From Owenia fusiformis (taxonomy: Eukaryota > Annelida > Polychaeta > Sabellida > Oweniidae), in assembly GCA_903813345.2 (NCBI GenBank), contig CAIIXF020000007.1, forward strand, positions 20,199,564-20,263,563: a stretch of DNA of 64,000 bases, given 5' to 3'. The translations under genes were made by a program, and so were the position numbers. Of this stretch, positions 15,101 to 24,844 are shown in pieces (position 1 is the stretch's first letter; each line of letters begins with the position of its first letter). Below the pieces are notes generated by a model, which was not told the DNA's origin, did no database searches, and saw only the letters and a program-made list of their open reading frames with translations.

Positions 15101-15667
15101 TCTTATCTGTTGATCCTCTTATATTTGGCAATTTTATATAATTTCTTGGGGACCCTTTTGGGATTGCACTTGCAACACCATTTACAAGCAATAAGTGTAA
15201 ACTTCTTACATGACAATATGACTTGTGAAGTAGCCAGCTTTTACCAAAGGGGTTCACTTCTCAAAAATTTCCAGGGCAGTCTGGTTTCACATTTGACAAT
15301 TTTAGCCAAAAACTACTTGGAAAGTGCTCAGAATGGTGAAAAACTGTGTGACTTTGAAATAATTTTTGGCAAGGGGGAAGGCTCAAACCCCCTTACCCCA
15401 CTTGGCTGAGTATTTTCATGACTACAATTACCAATATTTAAAGAAATGGGTAATATTTTTCACAATCTTATGTTCTGGTGGTATATACAATATAATTATA
15501 CATTGTGTACTGGTGTATACAATGTAATTATAGATTATGTACTGGTATAAACAATCTAATTATAGAAAACACAACTCAGAATCAAAAAATTTTGTTAATA
15601 AAATGATGTCTAGAAATATACTTTTATTGAATAATTTACCTGGTTTAATTGTTGCTGCAGTTGCCAT
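168..15667 (-). CDS. NRAMP: NRAMP/SLC11A-family divalent metal transporter, 3' end beyond window
   Basis: Proton-coupled Fe2+/Mn2+ transporter of plasma or endolysosomal membrane. Coding exons in transcription order: 15640-15667, 6415-6557, 6117-6242, 5493-5658, 4506-4566, 4162-4300, 3754-3909, 2122-2280, 1413-1460, 1129-1164, 756-875, 168-391. All have GT-AG borders and compatible phases, giving 468 codons so far. Family signatures seen: DPGN in TM1 (about residues 82-85), the [13 protein letters not shown] segment, MPHN in TM6 (about 261-264), and the transport motif [14 protein letters not shown] (about 378-391). The first coding exon encodes only MATAATIKP plus one base; joined to the second it gives an acidic/serine-rich N-terminus, and the frame stays open. 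The last helices (roughly 80-100 residues by family length) lie left of base 1. An acceptor-like site at 15686 suggests a further upstream 5' UTR exon. The NRAMP1/NRAMP2 distinction of vertebrates does not apply cleanly here. Confidence 0.95.
2444..3361. mobile_element. Non-autonomous hAT-like element with 8-bp target duplication
   Basis: Lies in the NRAMP intron 2281-3753. The ends are TAGGGGTGAG and CTCACCCCTA, a perfect 10-bp inverted repeat. The flanks are the identical 8-mer TCGATTAT at 2436-2443 and 3362-3369. Subterminal regions carry many copies of a GATTCGAGTCGA-type motif in both orientations, as expected for transposase-binding arrays. No transposase ORF is present. Confidence 0.9.
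6661..6875. mobile_element. MITE with CAGGCCCGTAGCCAG ends
   Basis: A 215-bp element in NRAMP intron 1, about 100 bp upstream of coding exon 2. It has a perfect 15-bp inverted terminal repeat (CAGGCCCGTAGCCAG at 6661-6675, complement at 6861-6875), followed by a long G run at one end. Related degenerate copies occur at 15225-15415, 34582-35745 (interrupted) and 60335-60465. The poly-proline ORF overlapping it on the minus strand is an artefact of the G run. Confidence 0.85.
7307..10480. repeat. AGGTCA-rich tandem array 1 (440-450 bp unit)
   Basis: Tandem array in NRAMP intron 1. Recurring landmarks such as CAAAACTGGTGCAAAATTTT appear near 7537, 7988, 8428, 8868, 9313 and 9763, giving a period of 440-450 bp. 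Each unit is studded with GACCTT/AAGGTCA motifs, including exact AGGTCAAAGGTCA (for example 7837-7849) and its complement (8142-8154, 9022-9034, 9914-9926). The array opens with a terminal module AACTAGAGATC followed by a small hairpin AAGATTGCAAGCAATCTT. No ORF is maintained. Confidence 0.9.
10560..10760. repeat. Simple purine-rich repeat (GGAAGGATAG-like)
   Basis: Low-complexity run of GGAAGGATAGGATAGAATAG-type units within NRAMP intron 1. The ORF on the opposite strand (rich in P, S, L, F) is a by-product of this composition. Confidence 0.9.
10790..12900. repeat. Divergent repeat block with CGGAAGTC modules, interrupted by a hAT-like element
   Basis: Repeated modules of the form CATAACTTCCGAACCGGAAG, GACCTACTTTTCGGACACC and GACGGCAAAAGGCTAACRCT occur near 10830, 10965, 11450 and 12535. 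They resemble a second class of unit in the same composite repeat as the flanking AGGTCA arrays. The block is split at 11548-12165 by a younger insertion. Confidence 0.75.
11548..12165. mobile_element. Non-autonomous hAT-like element nested in satellite
   Basis: Ends are TAGGGCTGCCATC and GATGGCAGCCCTA (perfect 13-bp inverted repeat). Flanks are GAAAAAAA at 11540-11547 and 12166-12173 (8-bp target duplication). Subterminal GTCGAC/TGTCGA motifs are numerous. The interrupted repeat resumes directly on the right side. No long ORF with transposase features. Confidence 0.88.
13050..14686. repeat. AGGTCA-rich tandem array 2, complete with terminal hairpins
   Basis: A second copy of the composite repeat: opening module AACTAGAGATCTAACGATC at 13050, then about three 440-bp units (landmarks near 13430, 13869). 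It closes with an AAGAAG-rich stretch and two hairpins of the form AGGAGGCCC...GGGCCTCCT (near 14619-14642 and 14659-14684). Central tandem repeats between hairpin-bearing ends recall Pearl/Helentron-associated elements of bivalves; that assignment is inference. Confidence 0.75.
15225..15415. repeat. Degenerate copy of the GCCCGTAGCCAGG MITE
   Basis: Shares the internal sequence of the 6661-6875 element (AAAATTTCCAGG, TTCACATTTGACAATT, GTGCTCA, GGTGAAAAACTG, TTTTTGGC) without intact ends. It lies in NRAMP intron 1. Confidence 0.7.
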
Positions 15668-16887
15668 TGTGATGTAATATTTCTCCTATAGAATATGCTT
15701 CATATCCAATATATTATATTCTGCTTATTTCTCTCTTGATCATTTTTGTAGGATCTACAGCACTCATGCACTGAAAAAAATTGAAGAGTCTTACAATGAG
15801 AATATAGAACTTGCCGTGCTACTGTCTAGCTGGTAGATAATACACAACATGTTATATCAAACAGGTATATTGCCAGTATATGAATCTCATACCAGCAGTT
15901 TTATAAATGAGAACATATGAAAACTGAATAACACCAGCATGATTGTTCATTTACAGATTAAATATGGATGTCATATTGACAACTAAAAGTAAATATTTGA
16001 AAATCATTTTGAATTAATGATATCAAGGATACAAAAGATATTATTTATTTCATCTCAGATTTCAATTAGACATGCACAGTTGCAAATGGATTACATTAAT
16101 AAGCAGCAAATAGTCATTTATGAAAGAACTTTATTTAGATATTGTAGTTTGAATGACGGACATATTTCATTGTGGCTCTGTTATAAATATAATAAATGCA
16201 ATACAATATTGTAAATATATAGGTACCTTATATGCTACCATTAATCTGCCTCCTATAGTCAATATTTGTTCATAAATAAGGACATGTTCACACATAAGAG
16301 ACCATCAGACATCATTTAATCTCAATTTGCCCCAGACTGATAATAATTTGCTACTTGAAATTGACAGTGCTTTAAAATACCAAATACATGCTGTTGTGCA
16401 TATAACTTGTCTTTGTCTAGTAGTCTGGTTGATCAAGGACAAGAGACATGCCATACAACAATTGTATAACAATTCACAGAATTCGCAAAATTCTAATCTG
16501 ATCAGTATCCAAAATTGGCCAAATACAGATCAAACTTTTCCAGAATTTTGATTCATATTCTGCCTAAACTGAATTATGAGAACTGTAAGGTCAGATGGTT
16601 GCAAATATACACCCCATGGCCTTGATGCTGGAGGGGGTGGGTGGTGAATGGGTACATACATAATAATATAGCCAACATTAATTAATTATTAACAACACAT
16701 ATCAGCACTTAAATGATTAAAGAATAAAAACAATGTAAAGGTCAAATCTGGTACATGATATGTGCATGCATGCATTTTTCCATTCAGTCTGTTGAGACTT
16801 AAACTTGTTTAATAAATGTTGAAAGTAACATTAGACATGTCTGATGTAAACAGGTTATGTTATTTGATATTGCCTCTATGTCTAGCC

Positions 16888-17473
16888 TAGAGGTGTCAAG
16901 TATTAACCGGTTAACCGGTTAACCGCCGATAATGCCTTGACCGGTCTGTGTTTTTATGGGCGGTTAGTTGACCGTGTATAATTCTGTTATTTCCCGCGCT
17001 TATTTTGCATGCTAATCCGTTTGGTTTTATGGTGTCAGTTTCACGTAAGCTACTCATACATGTCATAAGTCCTATAACTCCTTACAAACATCCAATCAGC
17101 AACTTTAATCCCTGCCACATTGCTTTCCCGCGCTTACTTTGCATTTTAATCTGTTTGTTTTTCAAGCGTCAGTTTCATGTGAGCTACTCATACATGTGAT
17201 AGGTCCGATAATTCCTTACAAACATCCAATCAGCAACTTTAATTCCTGCCACATTGCTTTCCCGCGCTTACTTACATAGAATAGAGTAAAGCTTGAGGAA
17301 CGTAAAAAATAAACGCCGATATATCATTTTTCCAATTTTTTTCAACTTTCAAGATCGAAGATGAAGATTTCATTTGAAATTATCAGTTCAAATTTCCCGC
17401 CGGTTAACCGACTTTAACCGGTAAAAACACCTGGTTAACCGGTTAATGCTCAAGCGGTTAATTGACACCACTA
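16888..17473. mobile_element. Non-autonomous hAT-like element with TTAACCGG termini
   Basis: Ends TAGAGGTGTCAA and TTGACACCACTA, flanked by identical GTCTAGCC at 16880-16887 and 17474-17481 (8-bp target duplication). Subterminal CCGGTTAACCGG motifs lie at both ends. The interior holds a tandem duplication of about 139 bp (near 17000-17135 and 17136-17275) containing CATCCAATCAGCAACTTTAA and CTTTCCCGCGCTTACTT. No transposase. Confidence 0.92.
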
Positions 17474-17836
17474 GTCTAGCCTCCCAATCTCTATCACTGT
17501 GAGTTTCACAGCCTCACCCCAGTCTCTAACCATACATCATGACATAAGTAGAACACCGTAAACTTCACGGACATCTAATACGTTCTTCGAACTGCCCTGG
17601 AATTATATCAATAACAGGACTGGCATCCAGATCCAAGTATTTTTCAAGACCGCCGACTCTCGTTGGGCTATTTATCCCTATTGACTCAGTTGTTCATATA
17701 AATTTACGTACCTTAGATGCTTTGTAATCGACGTAGATAGAAAATATTGTTTCATAAATTGTTCTGAAAAGCGATAATTATTACTAAATGTACTTTGAAC
17801 AGGTCGACTGACCAAAAAGTCGGACTTCTGGCACAA

Positions 17837-17848
17837 GGTCACGTGACC
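17837..17848. promoter_or_regulatory. CACGTG palindrome matching the CLEAR (TFEB/MITF-type) consensus
   Basis: GGTCACGTGACC is a perfect 12-bp palindrome containing GTCACGTGAC, the core consensus of CLEAR elements bound by TFEB/TFE3/MITF bHLH-Zip factors on lysosomal and autophagy genes; USF-type factors bind the same core. It sits between divergent NRAMP and STX17, both linked to the endolysosomal system. Use of the site is inference. Confidence 0.5.
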
Positions 17849-17860
17849 AAATAGAATTTG

Positions 17861-18099
17861 TATAAATAAAATTGATGACGTCACCGCAATCAGTGTAGGT
17901 CAGGTCAAAAGTCATCCATCTTGCCATTTGCCCCGCGTATTCTTACCAGTCGACAAAAAACGATGAAATCACGTTAAAAATAAAATAAACACTTTAAAAT
18001 TGAGGCTGATTGAATGTGACAAGACTCCATTGAATACAGCTGTGCAATTTACAGTCACCAAGATGAGCTAATTTCGGAGAGATTCGGGAATTAAAAAAG
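17861..18099 (+). promoter_or_regulatory. Candidate STX17 promoter and 5' UTR exon (TATA-like, CRE, donor)
   Basis: TATAAATA at 17861-17868 and a consensus CRE TGACGTCA at 17876-17883 are followed about 215 bp later by a strong plus-strand donor, AAG|GTAAGCC (exon end 18099). An acceptor just before the STX17 start codon (exon from 24827) would accept it. A minus-strand donor CTG|GTAAGAAT (exon end about 17949) could serve an NRAMP leader exon in the same block. The splice pairing is unproven. Confidence 0.4.
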
Positions 18100-18239
18100 G
18101 TAAGCCATTCCGGTTTCCCAACTTCAAGTGTTTGAAATCCCAGAATTTCCTTTCGCCAGAAACATTCTCTCTGACTGTGGTAAACTTATGAAAAGTTTTC
18201 CTTTAGACAAAGGTCTTATTTAAACCATATTCTAAGAAT

Positions 18240-18500
18240 CGTATGTAGGCCCATATGGAAAAGTATATTCATAATGTACATGAATGACATTTGTATATTT
18301 CAGATTTTTTAGTTTTTTGTGCAATAAGCCTGTGCCGTCTTGTAATTTGAAGAATTTCAGCCATGTTTATTGAAAATAACATGGCAGAGAAACATCCAAA
18401 TATAAGAGGCAACACACTTCATAAGCCAAACTAGAAGCAATCCAAGATGAAGATACAAATGTCATTCATGATGTACATTATGAATATACCTTTCCGTCGG
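18240..18500. mobile_element. Small foldback MITE (family also at 48.5 and 58.0 kb)
   Basis: Arms around 18262-18300 and 18453-18490 are inverted copies (GTATATTCATAATGTACATG and complement, both continuing into GACATTTGTAT). The core has the motif AATTTCAGCCATGTT...AAAATAACATGGCAGAGAA. Related cores occur at 48445-48600 and 57910-58150. Confidence 0.75.
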
Positions 18501-18620
18501 TTATATATATTTTGCAAGTGGATCCAAGAGACCAAGTGGGCGAGTCAATTATTTTGGAGGGGTGGCAAGATACACACATTTCAATTTTGTATATAGTGAA
18601 TTCCCAGTGATTGATTCCAG

Positions 18621-19180
18621 TACAGTAAAACTGTCATAATGAAGACCTCTTTAGTGAAGATCTGTGCCCAGTGAACACATGACTCTACTAAAAACCAAGT
18701 TTGCTAAAAGTAAACAATCACATGCCTTGAATCATATGTACAGGTATCAATTAATAAACATATCTTTATAAAAACCATGGACTCTATTGAAAGCCCATGA
18801 TTAAAACAGATGCCCGGAGTACATAAAAGCTAACTCATATTGATATAATCCCCAATCTAAGCATGTCTGCCCTGGCACTGATGGGTTTTATCATGGTGTA
18901 GTGCATGAGCCACAGTGAGTAGTAATCGTCACTATCTACTACATTATTGAAAGATATGTGATCATGTATATGGCAAGGAGAACATCCCATTATCCATGGC
19001 AGCAATCAGCATGGAATTAATTGTTTATTGATGAGATCATGGTCTTTTAAGAGAAAGATCATGAAGAGATACATGTACAGTATGACAAGTGTCGAGTCAC
19101 TAAGGGCAATCTACAGCTGATTCTGTAGATTGCCTTGGATTAGCCAAGTATTCAGATATACAGATTTTACTGTACTACTA
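18621..19180. repeat. TACAGTAAAA-ended element, left copy of an inverted pair
   Basis: The ends TACAGTAAAACTGT and ACAGATTTTACTGTA look like degenerate inverted termini of a Tc1/pogo-like MITE. Most of it (18691-19125) recurs in reverse orientation at 24405-24839, just before STX17. Confidence 0.6.
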
Positions 19181-19258
19181 TTGTTTCCAATCTTTTGGAG
19201 GAAAGTGTACATCATTCCAGAGAAATGAGATCTAGTAAATCTGTGGTACACACTTACC

Positions 19259-21257
19259 CAGAGCTGTCAAGTGTCCCGCGAATGGCGGGATTATCCCGCG
19301 AATTTGATCAAAATTAGGCTAATTCGCGTGTCCCGCATTGTCCCGCGAAGTCCCGCAAAATGTGGCTTTGACCTTTGCGAATTTCCGAAATTGTTGCAAT
19401 CCCCTATATTTTGATAATCTTATCTTATATAAGAAGCTAAATTTTTGCACTTTTGAGGAGTAAAGTTTACCTAATTTTAAGTACCTAGCATGCTGTTGTT
19501 TGGTATCAAAATAAAGGGGAAGGGTTCAACTTTCATTTTAATTACGAAAATAGGGATGTAGGTCACAAATAGTTCCAACGTTGGCCTTTTTACTACCCGT
19601 GTGGCCTTCATCTCAGAACTGAGTAAATGTTAGCAAACGCGAGTTACAATAAATGGACGCTGATATCTAGAAAGGGTTTGTATAAAAAACCGGGTACCGG
19701 GTAGTAAATCCTCCATGCTGGGTTCAAACTTGGTACCCGGTACCCGGTCAAAAAAACGGGTACCAAAAAACGAAAAATACGAATATATAACATAATTAGA
19801 TTATGAGAAAACGTGTAAGATTTGTTTTGAATTTGCAAAAATGTATGTAACATGATTCAAAATTGATCTAGAAGCTTCAAATAAAAAGCATATTTTAAGG
19901 CACTTTTCTTCCTCTATCGTTATGGCCATATTTTCATTGGTTATGGGGGGGGGGTGCGATCGCACCATCGCACCCTCTCCTGGCTACGCCTATGACATTG
20001 TAAGACATAACAATTTACAATCCAGTGGACATTTTGTCATAAATTGGGATAACTTAAATTATTATTAATAATCAAAATCTTACACGTTGCATCATGTAAA
20101 TTAACACACGTCACCTCTCTGCTAAAGCAACGATAGCTATTTACAGATTTAAATCATAATCAAAACAATTCACGTACCAACATACGAACTATTGAAAATA
20201 GAGTAAGATTGATTTGTCTTGTTTTTCAAATCGTCTTACAATGTCATTGGCGTAGCCAGGAGGGGGTGCGATCGCACCCCCCCCCCTTCATTACCAATGG
20301 AAATATGACCAAGATCATAGAGGAAGAAAAGAGCCTTAAAATGCTTTTTATTTGAAGCTTTTAGCTCAATTTTGAAGGAAGTTACATACATTTTTGTAAA
20401 TTCAAAACAAATCTTACACGTTTTCTAATGATCTAATTATGTTGTGTATTCGTATATTTCGTTTTTTGTTTTTTTTTCGACTGGGTACCAAGTTTGAACC
20501 CAGCATGGAGGATTTACTACCCGGTACCCGGTTTTTTATACAAACCCTATCTAGAAAATTAACCTCATTCCCTATAATTTGATGTAGATTAATCGAACCC
20601 CTATATCATGGGCTTTCAATTGAAAGCCCATGCCTACAGTATATGAATAGGTACATTTTAATATTTTAAGTTTTTTAAGTATTTTAAGTATTGTTCCGAA
20701 TTTTTGAATTTCGTGTTAGATTACGGTAATTACACCTGAAGCATGTTTTTTTTTGATAAATAACAATAGAGTTTAATAATATTCCTATGCGTATTTTGTG
20801 AAATTGTGTTGACGTTTATTTAAGTTACAATGTAACGGTGCATTATATTTGATTAATCAGTATCTGAAAGTTTGATTTAAGTACTTCTACACGCTTTTAC
20901 ATTAGTCCCAATCACGCAAATCCCTTGAATGTCCCGGGACATCCTGCAAATTTAGGTGGATGTCCCGCGAAATCCCGCAAATTTAGGGCACTTTGTCTAA
21001 AAAATCTGTCCCTCTATGAAGTTTTCGGTGGTACACCTGTTAACTGTCCCGCAATTAGGGTGTTTGTCCCTCGAATGGTCCCGCGAAATCCCGCGAATTT
21101 GATAAAAAAATCTCCTATTTGCGCAATCACGCAAATCCCTTAAATGTCCCGCAAAATCCCGCGAATTTAGTAGATGTCCCGCAAAATCCCGCGAATTTTG
21201 TGCACTGGGTCTAAAAAATCTGTCCCGCGAGAAAATCTTTAGGGGTTGACAGTACTG
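19259..21257. mobile_element. 2-kb hAT-like element with TCCCGCGAA subterminal arrays
   Basis: Ends CAGAGCTGTCAA and TTGACAGTACTG form an imperfect inverted repeat. The 6-mer CTTACC directly abuts both ends (19253-19258, 21258-21263). Dense TCCCGCGAATTT/TCCCGCAAA repeats lie at both ends (19275-19370 and 20925-21235). No transposase ORF. A 0.9-kb foldback is embedded in it. Confidence 0.65.
19668..20554. repeat. Foldback element inside the hAT-like element
   Basis: Arms of about 340 and 330 bp (19668-20010 and 20225-20554) are inverted copies. Both carry GGTACCGGGTAGTAAATCC/complement at the outer side, AAGATTTGTTTTGAATTTGC/complement in the middle and a G-run plus TGCGATCGCACC at the inner side. 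It would form a long hairpin. No coding content. Confidence 0.85.
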
Positions 21258-22263
21258 CTTACCTTAGCAGGCGACGAATGTATTTTTCGTTCGTTAGACC
21301 TTCGATACGTTGACTTCTTATCACAAATTGTTGTTAAATAATATTACATTGCATAGTCTACTTACTAGACTATATGGAGTACTTCAAGAAACTGATTTTC
21401 ATAACGTTGTTCAGAAAAAGTAGGTCAAAGTCGCGTCAAATTTCAAACTTTTGAGCAAAGAGATTTTTTAAATTACATCCATTTATTTATATTCTTAATG
21501 GATCTAATAGTGTGTAAATGTTTTTGATATATTTCTTAAATCCACGTATCTTCTTTTCTTAAATGTTATATTAGAAACGTTTTGTCTCAATATTAAATTC
21601 GCCAAGTTTTGCATTCGCAGATAGTATTACTTCCGGTTTTGAAAATTTGTGAAAAATATTACGTTTTTCTATTTTTTGTAATGTTTAGCTACCATGGGTT
21701 GTTCTAGACGCATACTTATTTTGAATAAGAAGTTTAAGTTTTACACAACTCTTTGAATTAGGTCACTGCAAAATAGGTAAGGGCGCCCATTCACATTATG
21801 TTAGATCTATCCTCTGAGTTTCTTCATTTTTTGTTTCCTTTTTGTTTTGTTTCGTTTCTTCTTTTTGATAATAATATCATATGATCAAATGTATTAACAT
21901 TAGAGTGAAAGCTACAATAATGTTTCCAGTTTCCATCTTTAGATAAACATATTTATAACCATGGGCATTCAACTAGAGTTGGCTTTTCGCCAGGAGGCCT
22001 GATTCTTACACTCGAGTAAGGGTAATCTGCATCTGATTTAGTTTGGTTCTATAGCAATCTGTAGCTGATTCGGTTCACTTTTGCGCATGCGTAAAACTGA
22101 AAGGTGCCTCCCGTGATACCGTTGTTAAAGCATTCTCCTATTTTAGTTCAATAACCATCATCTACCAATGCTGTGAACAAGATTATTTAGTTATCCTAAC
22201 ATGCGCATCCATAATCCCAAGTTGTTATATTAAACCTGCAATAATCCATCATATACTTTTGTA

Positions 22264-24330
22264 CTAGATTGTACATCTAAAATCAGTACTGGTCATGTTG
22301 AATGTTAAAGTAAGATGATGGACTGCGGCGGCAAATACGGATAAATTAAATGCCCTTAAGAAAAAAGCCATGGTAACCATGGTATTCCATGGTGCGTCCA
22401 TGGTAATCCATGGTGCGTCCATGGTAATCCATGGTTTTCCATGGAAATTCATGGTTTTTCATGGTATTTTCCATGGAAATTCATGGATACGCATGGTAAT
22501 CTTCCATGGATATTTACCATGATTTTCCGTGGTAATTAGTAGTTTGGTAATTGTTTTTTCATGGACATGCCATGTTTTTACCATGACACTTGAGTTGTAA
22601 AATCAACAATTTTGGCATCGTTTTTACCAAAATCTTCAAAATTGAATCAATATTTTAACGAATGAATCCAAGCTGGATTGAGACTAATCATAGAGAGAAG
22701 AATATGACGCCCCTCCCCCAGTCAACCTTCTTGACAAAAGCTGGTTTCAGGCCTGAAATACAACCATGTTTTTACAATCTGAATATATGTTTGTACATTC
22801 TGTACATAGTGTCATATGACAAAGAACTTTTTACTCAATATTTTTTTAATTGATGATTTGACCCCACAATTACAAGTAATAATTTGTTTGCTGGGATTTG
22901 CTTTCATTTAACTTTGACACTGATGTAAAAAAAAGACAAAATAAGTGATAAAATCAGCTCACTGGATTCCCTCATTGTAGACTGAATAAACATTTTTATT
23001 TGGAGTAAATCCTATTTGGTTTTATTTGATCAACAATGAGTTTTTGACTTGCACTGTCTACACTCACCGACAATAATTATTACTGAAGAGGGAGCATTAG
23101 AAAGAGTAAGATTATCATATATAATAACAATTAAGATCAGAATATTTAAGAATTATGCAAATGAACTATTATAATCTGTTGCAAAGAGATTAATTTTTTA
23201 ACATTAATTTGAGAGATAATATTCTTATAAAGGTTGAATGGGACTTAATTTGGAGAAGTTCATTTAGAAACAAAATGTTTTATTCTTTTTTCTGCATCCA
23301 AAAGACCAAACAAATAGCCCATGGAAAACCATGGACTTTCAAAAGATCAAAAGAATAACCATGGAAAACCATGGCTTTTGATTGCACTTTCCGAAACATC
23401 AAAGAAATAATCATGGAAAAGCATGGCTTTCGATTGCAATCAACCGACTTCCATGGCTTTTGATTACAGTTTCCTCAACTTCAAAGAAAGAAACCATGGT
23501 TTTTGATTGTATTCTCAAATGTACGAAATGTAATTTAAAAAAAATTATTTATTAAATTATTTCATATTGATTTTCAAAACTGAAAATTAAAGATAGTATT
23601 GAAATAAAAACAGAGCTTGGGCTAGTTTGACTTAATCTTTTTCAAAGGAAAGAAGTGTTTGGCCTAAAAAATAAGCAATCTCTATCTAGTCTTGATCTAC
23701 ACAAAAGCCCTTTGCACAATTGTTTTTGAAATCTTGTGGCCTACTCTGTGCTGCATTAACTGCACTATCATATTTCTATATAAAAAAATTATATAATTTT
23801 CACATATTTTCTAATTTGTAAGGAAGCTGAGTTTAACATTCAATGAACGTTCTTGCTAAACCTAAAAAATGAAATGTCCACCCTTTTTTCTCTATGATAA
23901 GTCTCTACAGTCCAACTGGGATATATCATCAAAACATTAATTTTGGAGATTTTGGTAAATACAAATCCTACCATAATTGTTGATTTTACATCTCCATGTG
24001 TCATGGTAAAAGCCGCCCATGACACATCCATTAAAAACCAATTATCAAACCACCAATTACCACGGAAAATCATGGTAAATATCCATGGAAGATTACCATG
24101 GGCGTCCATGAATTTCCATGGAAAATAACATGGAAAACCATGAATTTCCATGGAAAACCATGGATTACCATGGACGCACCATGGAATACCATGGTTACCA
24201 TGGCTTTTTTCTTAAGGGTGTATTGCAAAACATATTGAATTAAATAACTTTGCTTAATGTGGCAAAAGGGTCCAAACTGAGAACGTAATGTCTCCTGGGT
24301 AAATTCTATCGTGTTTTTTCCTACCATTGT
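22264..24330. repeat. CCATGG-rich foldback element
   Basis: Inverted arms about 22264-22715 and 23870-24330. Both contain dense CCATGG-type repeats (22366-22560 and 24060-24215), then TTTTACCAAAATC and a TCATAGAGAGAA-like block. The 1.15-kb centre carries a further set of CCATGGAAAACCATGG motifs (23318-23500). No ORF of note. Confidence 0.82.
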
Positions 24331-24404
24331 GCATGTTCAATAAAAAATCAACCTATCAAATTTGAGATGCGCGGAAAATATGCGCAGAGAACCGAATCAA
24401 ACAA

Positions 24405-24839
24405 CAGAATCAGTTGTAGATTGCCCTTAGTGACTCGACACTTGTCATACTGTACATGTATCTCTTCATGATCTTTCTCTTAAAAGACCATGATCTCATC
24501 AATAAACAATTAATTCCATGCTGATTGCTGCCATGGATAATGGGATGTTCTCCTTGCCATATACATGATCACGTATCTTTCAATAATGTAGTAGATAGTG
24601 ACGATTACTACTCACTGTGGCTCATGCACTACACCATGATAAAACCCATCAGTGCCAGGGCAGACATGCTTAGATGGGGGATTAGGTCAATATGAGTTAG
24701 CTTTTATGTACTCCGGGCATCTGTTTTAATCATGGGCTTTCAATAGAGTCCATGGTTTTTATAAAGATATGTTTATTAATTGATACCTGTACATATGATT
24801 CAAGGCATGTGATTGTTTACTTTTAGCAAACTTGGTTTT
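24405..24839. repeat. Inverted copy of 18691-19125 abutting STX17
   Basis: Reverse-complement of the left copy, with shared blocks such as AGTGACTCGACACTTGTCAT, CATGATCTTTCTCTTAAAAG and GCATCTGTTTTAATCATGGG. It ends about five bases before the STX17 start codon and contains the acceptor ACTTTTAG|CAAAC used in the gene model. Confidence 0.85.
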
Positions 24840-24844
24840 AAAAA

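Noticed and set aside
22662-24327. ORFs with MDAPWNTM/FHGKPW-type repeats
   Set aside because: Translations of the CCATGG repeat array.
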